Below are positions 1 to 7,251 of a DNA stretch of 64,000 nucleotides, one piece after another. The position numbers and the translations under genes were made by a program. The notes below the pieces were generated by a model. That model did no database searches, had not been told where the DNA came from, and was given only the letters and a program-made list of their open reading frames with translations. This DNA is from Labedaea rhizosphaerae (GTDB lineage: Bacteria > Actinomycetota > Actinomycetes > Mycobacteriales > Pseudonocardiaceae). Location of the stretch: the NCBI RefSeq assembly GCF_004362825.1, contig NZ_SNXZ01000003.1, forward strand, positions 1,122,367 through 1,186,366, read 5' to 3'. The number at the start of each line of letters is the position of its first letter. The stretch's first letter is position 1.

Positions 1-1
1 C

Positions 2-829
2 CTGCTGCTGAGCTACCTGCCGGATTCCTTCCGGGACAAGCCGGCCGCGGTCCCGGGGCGAGCGCCGGAACAGCAGACCTGGCCCGAGGGCCTGGTGCCC
101 GCCGACCCGAACGTGTCCTACAACGTGCTCGACGTGATCGACCGGATCGTCGACAGCGGCTCGTTCTTCGAGATCAAGTCCGGCTGGGCGACCGAGATGG
201 TGACCGGCTTCGGCCGCGTCGACGGCGAGGTGGTCGGGTTCGTGGCCAACCAGCCGTCGGTGCGCAGTGGCGCGATCTTCGTGGACTCGGCGGACAAGGC
301 GGCCCGGTTCATCACGTTGTGCGACGCGTTCAACATCCCGCTGGTGTTCCTGCAGGACGTCCCCGGCTTCATGGTCGGCGTCGCGGTGGAGCGCCAAGGC
401 ATCATCCGCCACGGCGCGAAACTGGTCACCGCCATGGCTTCCGCCGAGGTCCCCCGGTTCACCGTGGTGCTGCGCAAGGCCTACGCGGCCGGCTACTACG
501 CGATGTGCGCGCCCGGGTTCGAACCACGCGCGACGCTCGCCCTGCCGACCGCGACCATCGGGACCATGGCGCCGGAGGCGTCGGTGAACGCCATGTACGC
601 CAACCGGATCGCCGCGATCGAGGACCCGGACGAGCGGGCCGACTTCATCGCCCGCCGGGTCGCCGAGCAGGAGGCCGAGATGAACCTGCTGCGGATGGGC
701 AGCGACCTCGTCGTCGACGCCGTCGTCGAACCCGCCGACCTGCGTGCCGAGCTGATCCGGCGCCTGGCCGACGCGTCGGGCTGGGAACGCACGCCGGGGC
801 GCCGCCACCACCACGTGAGCCCGGTCTGA
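2..829 (+). CDS. Acyl-CoA carboxylase, carboxyltransferase (beta) subunit, 5' truncated by the window
   Basis: This is the last ~275 residues of a biotin-dependent acyl-CoA carboxyltransferase. The frame is open to the left window edge and begins LLLSYLPDSF, the usual linker between the two crotonase-like halves, so the GTG at 95 is not the real start. The C-terminal half has the family signature: FGRVDGEVVGFVANQP, a VPGFMVG oxyanion segment and a KAYAAGYYAM segment. The subunit moves CO2 from carboxybiotin to an acyl-CoA. Its stop overlaps the start of the biotin carboxylase gene (TGATG), and a CitE-like lyase follows. The same trio (accD1, accA1, citE) lies in the leucine-degradation locus of Mycobacterium tuberculosis, so methylcrotonyl-CoA is the best substrate guess. 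Family call is firm; substrate is inferred. Confidence 0.93.
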   Translation: MLLSYLPDSFRDKPAAVPGRAPEQQTWPEGLVPADPNVSYNVLDVIDRIVDSGSFFEIKSGWATEMVTGFGRVDGEVVGFVANQPSVRSGAIFVDSADKAARFITLCDAFNIPLVFLQDVPGFMVGVAVERQGIIRHGAKLVTAMASAEVPRFTVVLRKAYAAGYYAMCAPGFEPRATLALPTATIGTMAPEASVNAMYANRIAAIEDPDERADFIARRVAEQEAEMNLLRMGSDLVVDAVVEPADLRAELIRRLADASGWERTPGRRHHHVSPV

Positions 830-2535
830 TGCGCGCCGTCTTCGTGGCCAACCGGGGCGAGATCGCGGTCCGCGTGGTGCGGGCCTGCCACGACCTCGGG
901 CTGCGCGCCGTGACCTGCTACGTCGACGCCGACGCGGGTGCGCCGCACACGCTGCTCGCCGACGAGTCCGTCCGCCTCGCGACCGGCACCTACCTCGACG
1001 CGGACGCCCTGATCGAGGCGGCGCGTTCGGCCGGGGCCGACGCCGTCCACCCCGGATACGGGTTCCTGTCCGAGGACGCCGGGTTCGCCGCGCGGGTCAT
1101 CGACGCCGGGCTGACGTGGGTCGGGCCGTCCCCCGAGGCGATGAAGGCGTTGGGCGACAAGGTGTCCGCCCGCGCGATCGCCCGGCAGACCGGGGCACCG
1201 ATGGCCCCGGGCACCACCGCACCGGTGACGGGCCCGGACGAGGTCCGCCGCTTCGCCGAGGAGCACGGCCTGCCCGTCGCGGTGAAGGCCGCCATGGGTG
1301 GTGGCGGGCGCGGGCTGAAGGTGGCGTGGACGCTCGAGGAGATCTCGGGGCTCTACGAATCCGCTGTGCGCGAAGCGAAGCAGGCGTTCGGCGCGGGCGA
1401 GTGCTTCGTCGAACGGTTCCTGCCCCGCGCCCGGCACGTCGAGGTGCAGGTGCTGGCCGACGCGTTCGGCACGGCCGCCGTGGTGAGCACGCGGGACTGC
1501 TCGGTGCAGCGCAGGCACCAGAAGCTCGTGGAGGAGGCGCCGGCCCCGTTCCTCGACGAGGCCGTGGTGACCCGCCTGCAGGACGCCGCGCTGGCCATCT
1601 GCGCGGCGGCCGGTTACACGAGCGCGGGCACCGTGGAGTTCCTCGTCGACGCCGACGGCACCGTGACGTTCCTCGAGGTGAACACCCGCCTGCAGGTCGA
1701 GCACACGGTGTCCGAAGAGGTCAGTGGCGTCGACATCGTGGTGGAACAGTTGCGGATCGCCGCGGGGGAACGGCTCGCGGTCGGTGGCGTGTGGCCCTCG
1801 ACCGGGCACGCCCTCGAGTTCCGGGTCAACGCCGAGGACCCGGCCCGCGGGTACGTGCCGTCCCCCGGCACCATCACGCGGCTGCGGCTGCCGGGCGGGC
1901 CGGGTGTCCGGGTCGAGTGCGGGGTGGCGGAAGGCTCCGAGATCGGTGCGGCGTTCGACTCGCTGATCGCGAAGATCGTGGTGTGGGGCCGCGACCGGAC
2001 CCAAGCGCTGGCCCGCGCGCACCGCGCGCTGGCCGAGACCGAGGTCGAAGGCGTGCGGACCGTCCTCTCGGTCCACCGCGACCTGCTGACCAGACCCGAA
2101 TTCGCCGGCGAGAGCCTCCAGGTGCACACGCGGTGGCTGGAGGAGGACTACACGCCACCCGCCGAGCCGGTCTCCCCCACCGCCGGCCACGTCCGGCTGG
2201 GCCGCCGCCGGCTCGCGATCGACCTGCCCGGCCTGCCCCTCATCGCCGGCCCCGCCGCCGATCTGACCAAGAAGGCCCTGACCGAGGCGGTCGACCGCGC
2301 CGGTCCAGCCGGCATGTCGGGCGATTTCCTGGTGAGCCCCATGCAGGGCACGGTCGTGCAGGTACTCGTCGAGGAAGGTCAACACGTGGAAGCCGGCGAG
2401 ACGGTCGCGGTCGTGGAGGCGATGAAGATGGAGAACCCGGTGCGGGCCGGGATCGCCGGGACGGTCGAGGACCTCGCGGTGAGCCTGGGTGACTCGGTGG
2501 CCCAGGACGCGCCGATCTGCCGGGTGGCCTCGTGA
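829..2535 (+). CDS. Acyl-CoA carboxylase alpha subunit (biotin carboxylase + biotin carrier)
   Basis: 568 residues starting MRAVFVANRGEIAVRV, the classic biotin-carboxylase N-terminus. Visible in order: biotin carboxylase N-domain (about 1-110, with HPGYGFLSE), ATP-grasp domain with the glycine-rich loop GGGGRGLK (about residues 155-162) and FLEVNTRLQVEH, C-terminal BC domain, and a biotinyl-carrier domain with the EAMKME motif; biotinylated Lys is residue 533. It charges biotin with bicarbonate using ATP and hands the CO2 to the preceding carboxyltransferase. The ATG overlaps the upstream TGA by one base and the downstream GTG overlaps its own TGA, so the genes are translationally coupled. 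An in-frame extension running back into the previous gene is spurious. Probably the methylcrotonyl-CoA carboxylase alpha subunit; propionyl/acetyl-CoA specificity is not excluded. Confidence 0.95.
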   Translation: MRAVFVANRGEIAVRVVRACHDLGLRAVTCYVDADAGAPHTLLADESVRLATGTYLDADALIEAARSAGADAVHPGYGFLSEDAGFAARVIDAGLTWVGPSPEAMKALGDKVSARAIARQTGAPMAPGTTAPVTGPDEVRRFAEEHGLPVAVKAAMGGGGRGLKVAWTLEEISGLYESAVREAKQAFGAGECFVERFLPRARHVEVQVLADAFGTAAVVSTRDCSVQRRHQKLVEEAPAPFLDEAVVTRLQDAALAICAAAGYTSAGTVEFLVDADGTVTFLEVNTRLQVEHTVSEEVSGVDIVVEQLRIAAGERLAVGGVWPSTGHALEFRVNAEDPARGYVPSPGTITRLRLPGGPGVRVECGVAEGSEIGAAFDSLIAKIVVWGRDRTQALARAHRALAETEVEGVRTVLSVHRDLLTRPEFAGESLQVHTRWLEEDYTPPAEPVSPTAGHVRLGRRRLAIDLPGLPLIAGPAADLTKKALTEAVDRAGPAGMSGDFLVSPMQGTVVQVLVEEGQHVEAGETVAVVEAMKMENPVRAGIAGTVEDLAVSLGDSVAQDAPICRVAS

Positions 2536-3344
2536 TTCGCAGCCTGCTCTTCGTCCCCGGCAACCGGCCGGGGCTGTTCGCGAAGGTCGCCCGGGTGCGG
2601 CCGGACGCCGTGGTCGCCGACCTCGAGGATGCCGTGGCCCCCGCCGAAAAGCCCGCGGCGCGCGAGGCGGCGCTCGACGCCCTGGCCGCGGCGCGCCCCG
2701 GAGCCGGGCTGGTGCTGGTCCGCGTCAACCCACCCGGCACGTCGTGGTTCGCCGCAGACCTGGCGGCCGTGGCCGAGGCCTGCGCCCGTGGTGTCGCGGA
2801 CGGCGTGGTCCTGCCGAAGTACGAGTCGGCCGCGCAACTCCAGACGGTGCGCGCGGCGCTGCCGGCGGGCGCGACGGTGGTCGTGGGCGTGGAGAGCGCC
2901 TTGGGGGTGGCCGACGCGCGGTCGTTGCTGGCGGCCGGTCCCGACGCCGCGTACTTCGGTGCCGAGGACTACATCGCCGACCTCGGCGGGCGGCGGACAC
3001 CCGCGGGCACGGAGGCGTTGTACGCGCGCAGCGCGGTCGGGCTGGCGGCCCGGCTGGCCGGAGTCCCGGCCATCGACGAGGCCGTGGTGGACGTGCGGGA
3101 CGAGGAAGCCTTCCGCCGCAACGCGACGGACGGGCGCAATATCGGCTACCGAGGCAAGATCTGCATCCACCCCAGCCAGGTCGTGCTGGCCCACGAGGTG
3201 TTCACGCCGACGGCCGCGGAAGTCGCCGAGGCGGAGGCCGTCGTCGAAGCCGAGGCGCAGGGCGTCGCTGTGATCAACGGCCGCATGGTGGACGCGGCCC
3301 ACGTGAAGATGGCCCGCGAGGTCCTGCGACGCACTGGCCGGTGA
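2532..3344 (+). CDS. HpcH/HpaI aldolase / CitE-like acyl-CoA lyase
   Basis: 270 residues with a GTG start overlapping the previous stop (GTGA). The start MIRSLLFVPGNRPGLF and the segments VVADLEDAV, VVVGVESALGV and GKICIHPSQV are diagnostic of the citrate-lyase-beta-like (CitE) family, a TIM barrel that uses Mg2+ bound by conserved Glu/Asp (here within VESALG and the following acidic residues) to break beta-hydroxyacyl-CoA C-C bonds. No citrate-lyase alpha or gamma partners are nearby. In mycobacteria the CitE homologue next to accA1/accD1 (Rv2498c) acts in leucine catabolism as a stereospecific beta-hydroxyacyl-CoA lyase, and the same neighbours here support that role. Family assignment is sure; exact substrate is inferred. 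Confidence 0.9.
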   Translation: MIRSLLFVPGNRPGLFAKVARVRPDAVVADLEDAVAPAEKPAAREAALDALAAARPGAGLVLVRVNPPGTSWFAADLAAVAEACARGVADGVVLPKYESAAQLQTVRAALPAGATVVVGVESALGVADARSLLAAGPDAAYFGAEDYIADLGGRRTPAGTEALYARSAVGLAARLAGVPAIDEAVVDVRDEEAFRRNATDGRNIGYRGKICIHPSQVVLAHEVFTPTAAEVAEAEAVVEAEAQGVAVINGRMVDAAHVKMAREVLRRTGR

Positions 3345-3352
3345 GCAGGCGA

Positions 3353-3382
3353 GGGCCGTCCGGCGCATGCACCGGACGGCCC
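3353..3382. terminator. Hairpin terminator between convergent genes
   Basis: An 11-bp perfect stem (GGGCCGTCCGG / CCGGACGGCCC) with an 8-base loop lies 8 bases after the stop of the CitE-like gene and ahead of the convergent small secreted-protein gene. It can serve both directions. No long T-run, as is common in high-GC actinomycetes. Confidence 0.7.
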
Positions 3383-3392
3383 TGTGCCCTGC

Positions 3393-3833
3393 TCAGGTGT
3401 AGGGATTGTCGATTTCCTGCCAGGCGGTGCAGATATCCGGAAGGGAACCGTTGTGGTCCTCTTCGCACATTCTGCCGTCGATGTGGGAGAGCCTGCCGTA
3501 ACTTGTCGGCCACCACACGCCACCAGAGCTCGTGGTGTTACATCCGTTGGAATTGTATGCGGTGCCACCGCCGTACCAATCCCCGGAACTGGTGCGCAAC
3601 CGCAAATGCATGTACACACCGTATCCGTTTTGCGGACACACGTCGGTCAGCGAAACACCAACCGAGGCCGAGCTGGCGGAGTTCCAGGTGACCGCGAGGA
3701 CCCCGGTGGCATAACCGGCATTACCGCGTCCCGCCGTGGTGAAATCGGAGTAACGAGTGGTGGCGGCCGACGCGATTGCCGTGCTTCCCAGCAAGGCCAG
3801 GGCCGTCACCACCAACACGAAGAGTCTGCGCAT
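3393..3833 (-). CDS. Small secreted protein of unknown function
   Basis: 146 residues. The start at 3833 is chosen because AAGGAG lies 7 bases upstream and the sequence begins with a clean Sec signal peptide (MRRLFVLVVTALALLGSTAIASA), cut most likely after the final Ala. The mature part is rich in Thr, Ser, Gly, Trp and Tyr and holds four cysteines (VCPQ, NGCN, RMCEE, DICTA), enough for two disulfides. A small beta-rich extracellular protein is likely. I do not recognise the family. It stands alone, convergent with the acyl-CoA carboxylase operon. Codon use lets A/T into several third positions and GC is slightly lower than in neighbours. Confidence 0.75.
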   Translation of the reverse strand: MRRLFVLVVTALALLGSTAIASAATTRYSDFTTAGRGNAGYATGVLAVTWNSASSASVGVSLTDVCPQNGYGVYMHLRLRTSSGDWYGGGTAYNSNGCNTTSSGGVWWPTSYGRLSHIDGRMCEEDHNGSLPDICTAWQEIDNPYT

Positions 3834-4123
3834 GAACACTCCTTCGCGAACGAAACAAGAAGCAGAACTTAACCCCCACCCGCGCATTTGAGAAGTCTCG
3901 ATTTCCTGACCGGTCGCGGTCGTAGCGGTGGGTGCCGCGCCGACCACCGCCAGCCAACAGGGCGCCGGCCGTCAGGTCACCCCCGTTGTCCATTGTGGAA
4001 TCACGGCCTGGGATCGGCCGTGAAGAGTTCTCCGGAAGTTGGACCACAGTGACGGTGGAGGGCGTAGAGTTACGTCAAGTGCCCTGGACCCCGGTGTGAG
4101 ACCAGTCAACCGAGGGAACCCCC

Positions 4124-4318
4124 ATGGCACATCTCGACATCGCCCCTGTTTCCGGGACAGTCGCGGGGATCGCGGAACCTCATCGGAGCACGATCGAGGC
4201 CATCCTGACGGCGGTCTGGCAGGGTCTGTTCACCACAGCCGAGGGCGAACAGCTGATCGAGCGCGTCCTCAGGCTGCCCTTGTCCGTCGGTGACGACCGG
4301 CCTGGTCCCGGCGGATGA
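4124..4318 (+). CDS. Small hypothetical protein (64 aa)
   Basis: A 64-residue frame starting MAHLDIAPVSGTVAG after a GGAACC stretch that is a weak ribosome site. It has a predicted helical middle (TIEAILTAVWQGLFTTAEGEQLIERVL) and a Gly/Pro tail. It lies just upstream of, and in the same direction as, the STAS protein gene. No family recognised. The natural amino-acid mix and position support a real small gene, but the evidence is thin. Confidence 0.4.
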   Translation: MAHLDIAPVSGTVAGIAEPHRSTIEAILTAVWQGLFTTAEGEQLIERVLRLPLSVGDDRPGPGG

Positions 4319-4413
4319 TCCTTCCTGAGCGGTCAACCAGCGCGGCAGTGCCGGTCGCCTGGCGCCGGGGGCTCGGCTTCCACCTGCACTTCACCCACCG
4401 AGAAGAAGATGCC

Positions 4414-4839
4414 ATGACCGGCGTGCTCCCATCCGTATCGCCTGATCGCCGCCAGGCCGGCGCCGTTCCTCCTGGCCTGCGGCGAGGCCGGGCGCCCCTG
4501 ACTGTCACCGCACACCCGGGCGTGGCCAGTGCGGTCGTACTCACGGTGTGCGGCGAGGTGGACCTCTACACCAGCCTGGTGTTGCGGGATGGGCTGCTCG
4601 CGCACCTGCCGGACACCTCCGCGCGGGTGGTCGTCGACCTCACCGGCGTGGGCTTCTTCGCGGCGGCCGGGATCGCCATCCTGGCCACCGCCAGGCAGGC
4701 GGCGGTCGCGGCGGGAATCGGGTTCTGCGTGGTCGCCAACAGCCGCGCGGTCCTGCTGCCACTGAGGATCACCGGCCTGGACCGCGTGCTCGACCTCCAC
4801 CCCGACCTCGCGCACGGCCTGCGGTGCCAAAGCGGGTAA
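4414..4839 (+). CDS. STAS-domain anti-sigma factor antagonist
   Basis: 141 residues from the ATG at 4414, preceded by an AGAAGAAGA purine stretch; an upstream in-frame ATG at 4315 lacks a ribosome site. The body is a single STAS domain: a beta strand (VVLTVCGEVDLYTS), a strand with the phospho-acceptor region ARVVVDLTGVGFFAAAGIAIL, and a closing strand/helix (GFCVVANSRAVLLPLRITGL). In classical SpoIIAA/RsbV proteins a Ser follows the Asp-Leu-Thr segment; here it is replaced by the FFAAAG stretch, so phospho-control may be altered. Such proteins bind an anti-sigma kinase to free a sigma factor. No RsbW-like kinase is adjacent, so the partner is encoded elsewhere. Confidence 0.8.
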   Translation: MTGVLPSVSPDRRQAGAVPPGLRRGRAPLTVTAHPGVASAVVLTVCGEVDLYTSLVLRDGLLAHLPDTSARVVVDLTGVGFFAAAGIAILATARQAAVAAGIGFCVVANSRAVLLPLRITGLDRVLDLHPDLAHGLRCQSG

Positions 4840-4904
4840 CCCACCAAGTGCTCCTGCCGCGCCACGCGGTACTTGCACCGTCGGGCGCTGCCGATTCGCC
4901 CCGG

Positions 4905-5777
4905 TCAGGTGGAGATCTCCCCGACCCGGGTGCCGACCAGGGGGTGGTGGGGCAGGTAGTCCGACTCGACCTCGATCGCCATGCCCGCGTCGTGCGCGAG
5001 GCACGCGACGGCCAGCGGGGCGAGCGCGACGAGCCCGACCTCGTTGCGGGGGTCGGTCGCCCAGTACCGCTTGTGCAGGTCGAGCGCGGCGGGCAGGGAG
5101 GCGTCGAACTTCGCCTGGTCGCGCTGGGTGTAGTGGTAGAAGAGCTCCATCGGCGGGAAGAAGTGCACGTTCACGAACTCCTGCACGGACGCCGGCGAGA
5201 GCTGCTCGGTGTCTCGCATCGCCTGGAGCACGGCGTCGATCAGACCGTCCTCGCCGCGCGCGAACAGCTGCAGCGCCCGGATCCACGCGAATTCGAAGTC
5301 GTCCCGCTCCGGCGCACACGCGCGCAGCAGCTCGATCGGGACGCTGGCCAGCAGCTCGACCCGAGCCCGGTCGCGGGCCACGATCGCCAGGTACATGGTC
5401 CGCAACCAGGTGAGCGAGGTGCTGTCGGAAGTCGGACCGGTGGCGGCGCGGCGGATGGTGTCCTCCCCGTACCGAAACTCGACCGATTCGCCCCGCGGCC
5501 GAGTCGCCATGAGGAACAGCGCCCCACCCGCTTGCAAGGCACGTACCATGGCCAGCCACGTCGCGTTCTCAGCCGCCCGCCCGTCGGCGACGCACCGCTG
5601 ACAGAACTCGTGGTAGGACCGATCCATCGCGAGGCCAGGTCCAAGGGTGTCGGTCTCGATGTCCTCGCGCGCCTCGTGCAACCGCGCAGTCAGCCGCGCC
5701 ACAGCCCGTTCAGCGTGCTCATGATCCAGTTCATGACGTTCCACAACCCCCATGACCAGCCACCTTAGTAGGCGCAC
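4905..5777 (-). CDS. Imm49-like immunity protein
   Basis: 290 residues, all-helical in appearance, resembling the Immunity 49 family common in Streptomyces and relatives: an N-terminal region beginning VERHELDHEHAERAV, a middle region with several Trp/Tyr helices, and a C-terminal segment with LDLHKRYWATDPRNEVGLVALAPLAVACLAHD and SDYLPHHPLV. Imm49 members are predicted to neutralise a polymorphic toxin, but no toxin-sized or Rhs/WXG-type gene is next to it. The start may be the Met at 5753 instead of 5777. Convergent with the STAS gene; it lies directly outside the left edge of the tRNA island. Family call rests on recalled motif resemblance. Confidence 0.6.
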   Translation of the reverse strand: MRLLRWLVMGVVERHELDHEHAERAVARLTARLHEAREDIETDTLGPGLAMDRSYHEFCQRCVADGRAAENATWLAMVRALQAGGALFLMATRPRGESVEFRYGEDTIRRAATGPTSDSTSLTWLRTMYLAIVARDRARVELLASVPIELLRACAPERDDFEFAWIRALQLFARGEDGLIDAVLQAMRDTEQLSPASVQEFVNVHFFPPMELFYHYTQRDQAKFDASLPAALDLHKRYWATDPRNEVGLVALAPLAVACLAHDAGMAIEVESDYLPHHPLVGTRVGEIST

Positions 5778-6013
5778 TCCCGAACCTCCGGGAAGAAGGG
5801 TCCGAGCCCAGGCCGGCCCCGAGAGCTCGCCCTCCGCCTGGGAGTCCGAGGGCTGGGGCCTAGGGCCGGCCCGCCGACTGGAGACAGGGAGCTCACCCGC
5901 CAGCTAGGGGGTCCGGGGGCGCAGCACGCGGCCGGGGGCCTGGGGGCTTGGCCCCAGAAAGGCGACACGGTTCGCACTCTCTGCGAACACACGTCACCCT
6001 TCACCTTCGGTGT

Positions 6014-6041
6014 CCCCGGCAGGATTCAAACCTGCGCACCC
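6014..6041. other. Left attachment site (displaced tRNA-Arg 3' end)
   Basis: 28 bases matching 27/28 to 19209-19236, which is the T-arm, acceptor strand and variable-region end of the intact tRNA-Arg. The single difference (A at 6028) falls in the T-loop. The 5' half of a tRNA is missing, so this is not a working tRNA. It marks the far end of an element that integrated at the tRNA 3' end and so defines the left island boundary. Confidence 0.8.
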
Positions 6042-6060
6042 TCGGTTATGGAGGGCACCA

Positions 6061-6166
6061 GCGACCAACGACGCGCCGTCCCCTCGTAGATGCCGTCTGC
6101 TCATCCATCGATAACCCACTCGAGCACGGCCAACTGCTTGGTGCTCAGCACGGCGTTCCGCACCAT
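6061..6166 (-). pseudogene. Broken small gene, N-terminal remnant
   Basis: Behind an AGGAGG ribosome site, an ATG at 6166 opens MVRNAVLSTKQLAVLEWVIDG, then TGA at 6103-6101, and the same frame continues ADGIYEGTARRWSLV. I recall small actinomycete proteins that start with a motif like LTxKQxEVLxWVxDGCPDG. A TGC-to-TGA change at the Cys would give exactly this interruption. The frame then runs into the attachment repeat. Probably a gene cut by integration and since decayed. Confidence 0.4.
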
Positions 6167-6179
6167 TCGCTTCCTCCTC

Positions 6180-6762
6180 TCGGTCAAACCTTCTGGAGGG
6201 CCTCCTTAGTCTCATCATTGTGGCTCCGCAGCTTCAGGGCTGTGTCTACCTCGCTTGCACTTCTGGCACCACCAGCCCGGATTCGCGGGCCAGAGGGCTA
6301 CAACAACGAATACGGTCCGTTCCACGGGCTGCCAGGTCCTCGCGCGTTCGTGTCTGAGATCGGTCATCCCTTCGATGCGCCGCGCCGGCATCGGCCGACC
6401 TGGCGGCACTCGTCGCGCCGGCGGCGATCAACGCAGCGCGTTCGGACGGACCGTACGACTCGCTGGTACGCGCGGCCGCATCCACACCCTGATCCACGTC
6501 CGAGCGCGGACACACCTAGCACAGCAGCCGAGCGCAGCGACCGCTGCCTGTCTGCCCGCGCGGCCGCAGTGTTCATGTCGCTGGGATGGGACATTGCCTG
6601 GCTTTAACACTGCAACTGCGCCATCCAGCTCAGACTTTAGGGAAGAATTAGGGTTAAATTCGTCCTCCTGGGTGGAAAGTGACGACAACCCTTGCACTGT
6701 CGCAGGCCGAGCGGCAACCTGTAGGAACTGTGCGCGAAGCGCAAGGGGCCGAGAGGGGCGCT
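6180..6762. other. Island left arm without a convincing gene
   Basis: About 580 bases of mixed composition between the left attachment remnant and the first island operon. Several short frames exist on both strands, but none has a ribosome site together with natural composition. The last 120 bases before 6763 are AT-rich (around 6630-6690) and are the likely promoter region of the STAND-like operon. Confidence 0.4.
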
Positions 6763-7251
6763 ATGTCCGAGGCAGTATCTCTTGCATCCATGACGGCGCC
6801 CATGTTAAGCGCCGCGTTCAAGTTTCTTTTCGACCGGGCAAGTTCGACGCTGGACCGGCGTCGTGCGGAGAAACACGATTCCGGAGAGGCAGGCGAGGCT
6901 GTCACGGAAGAGGCGAGCGCCGCTGGCCAGTTGGAAAGCGCGATGAATACTCTGGCAGTTTACAAGCAACATAATTTCGCATTGAAACCTGATGATTCGG
7001 TTCTGATTCGGAACCTGACAACTGTCCAAGCCGAGTTGGAACGAATCGAGGGTTCCCCCATCGACATCGCCGCGATCACTCGTGCCGGTGTCGTGGTGGA
7101 GGTGGACAGCGGTGATGTCGAGGGAAGGGTCACCGGTTTGACTGCCGGGGAGATCGCCTCGACGGGGCACGCCGACGTGCGCGTCCGCACAGAGACTGTC
7201 AAGGCCAGCGGCGAGGTGACCGGTATGCAGATTGAGCGGAGGCTCGGGTGA
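6763..7251 (+). CDS. Unknown protein, first gene of the island's STAND-like operon
   Basis: 162 residues from the ATG at 6763 (GAGAGGGG upstream); an earlier in-frame ATG at 6679 has no ribosome site. The N-terminus (about 1-30) is a mildly hydrophobic helix (LASMTAPMLSAAFKFLF), followed by a charged linker, a helical middle and a C-terminal beta-rich stretch with repeated Gly-x-Val-x-Gly-like elements (GDVEGRVTGL, GEVTGMQI). Its stop overlaps the GTG of the next gene, so the two products are made together. No family recognised. The layout resembles small adaptor or effector partners encoded beside STAND proteins, but this is inference only. GC is lower than in the chromosomal flanks. Confidence 0.7.
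   Translation: MSEAVSLASMTAPMLSAAFKFLFDRASSTLDRRRAEKHDSGEAGEAVTEEASAAGQLESAMNTLAVYKQHNFALKPDDSVLIRNLTTVQAELERIEGSPIDIAAITRAGVVVEVDSGDVEGRVTGLTAGEIASTGHADVRVRTETVKASGEVTGMQIERRLG

Noticed and set aside
319..828. N-terminal extension of the biotin carboxylase gene
   Set aside because: It runs in another frame through the carboxyltransferase gene, with Arg-rich nonsense; the true start is MRAVFVANRGE at 829.
6101..6103. TGA read as selenocysteine
   Set aside because: No selenocysteine insertion hairpin or selenoprotein context is visible; a broken gene is simpler.
6014..6120. tRNA-like sequence at the left edge, taken as a second tRNA-Arg
   Set aside because: Only the 3' part is present; no 5' acceptor strand or D-arm pairs with it, so it is an attachment-site copy.
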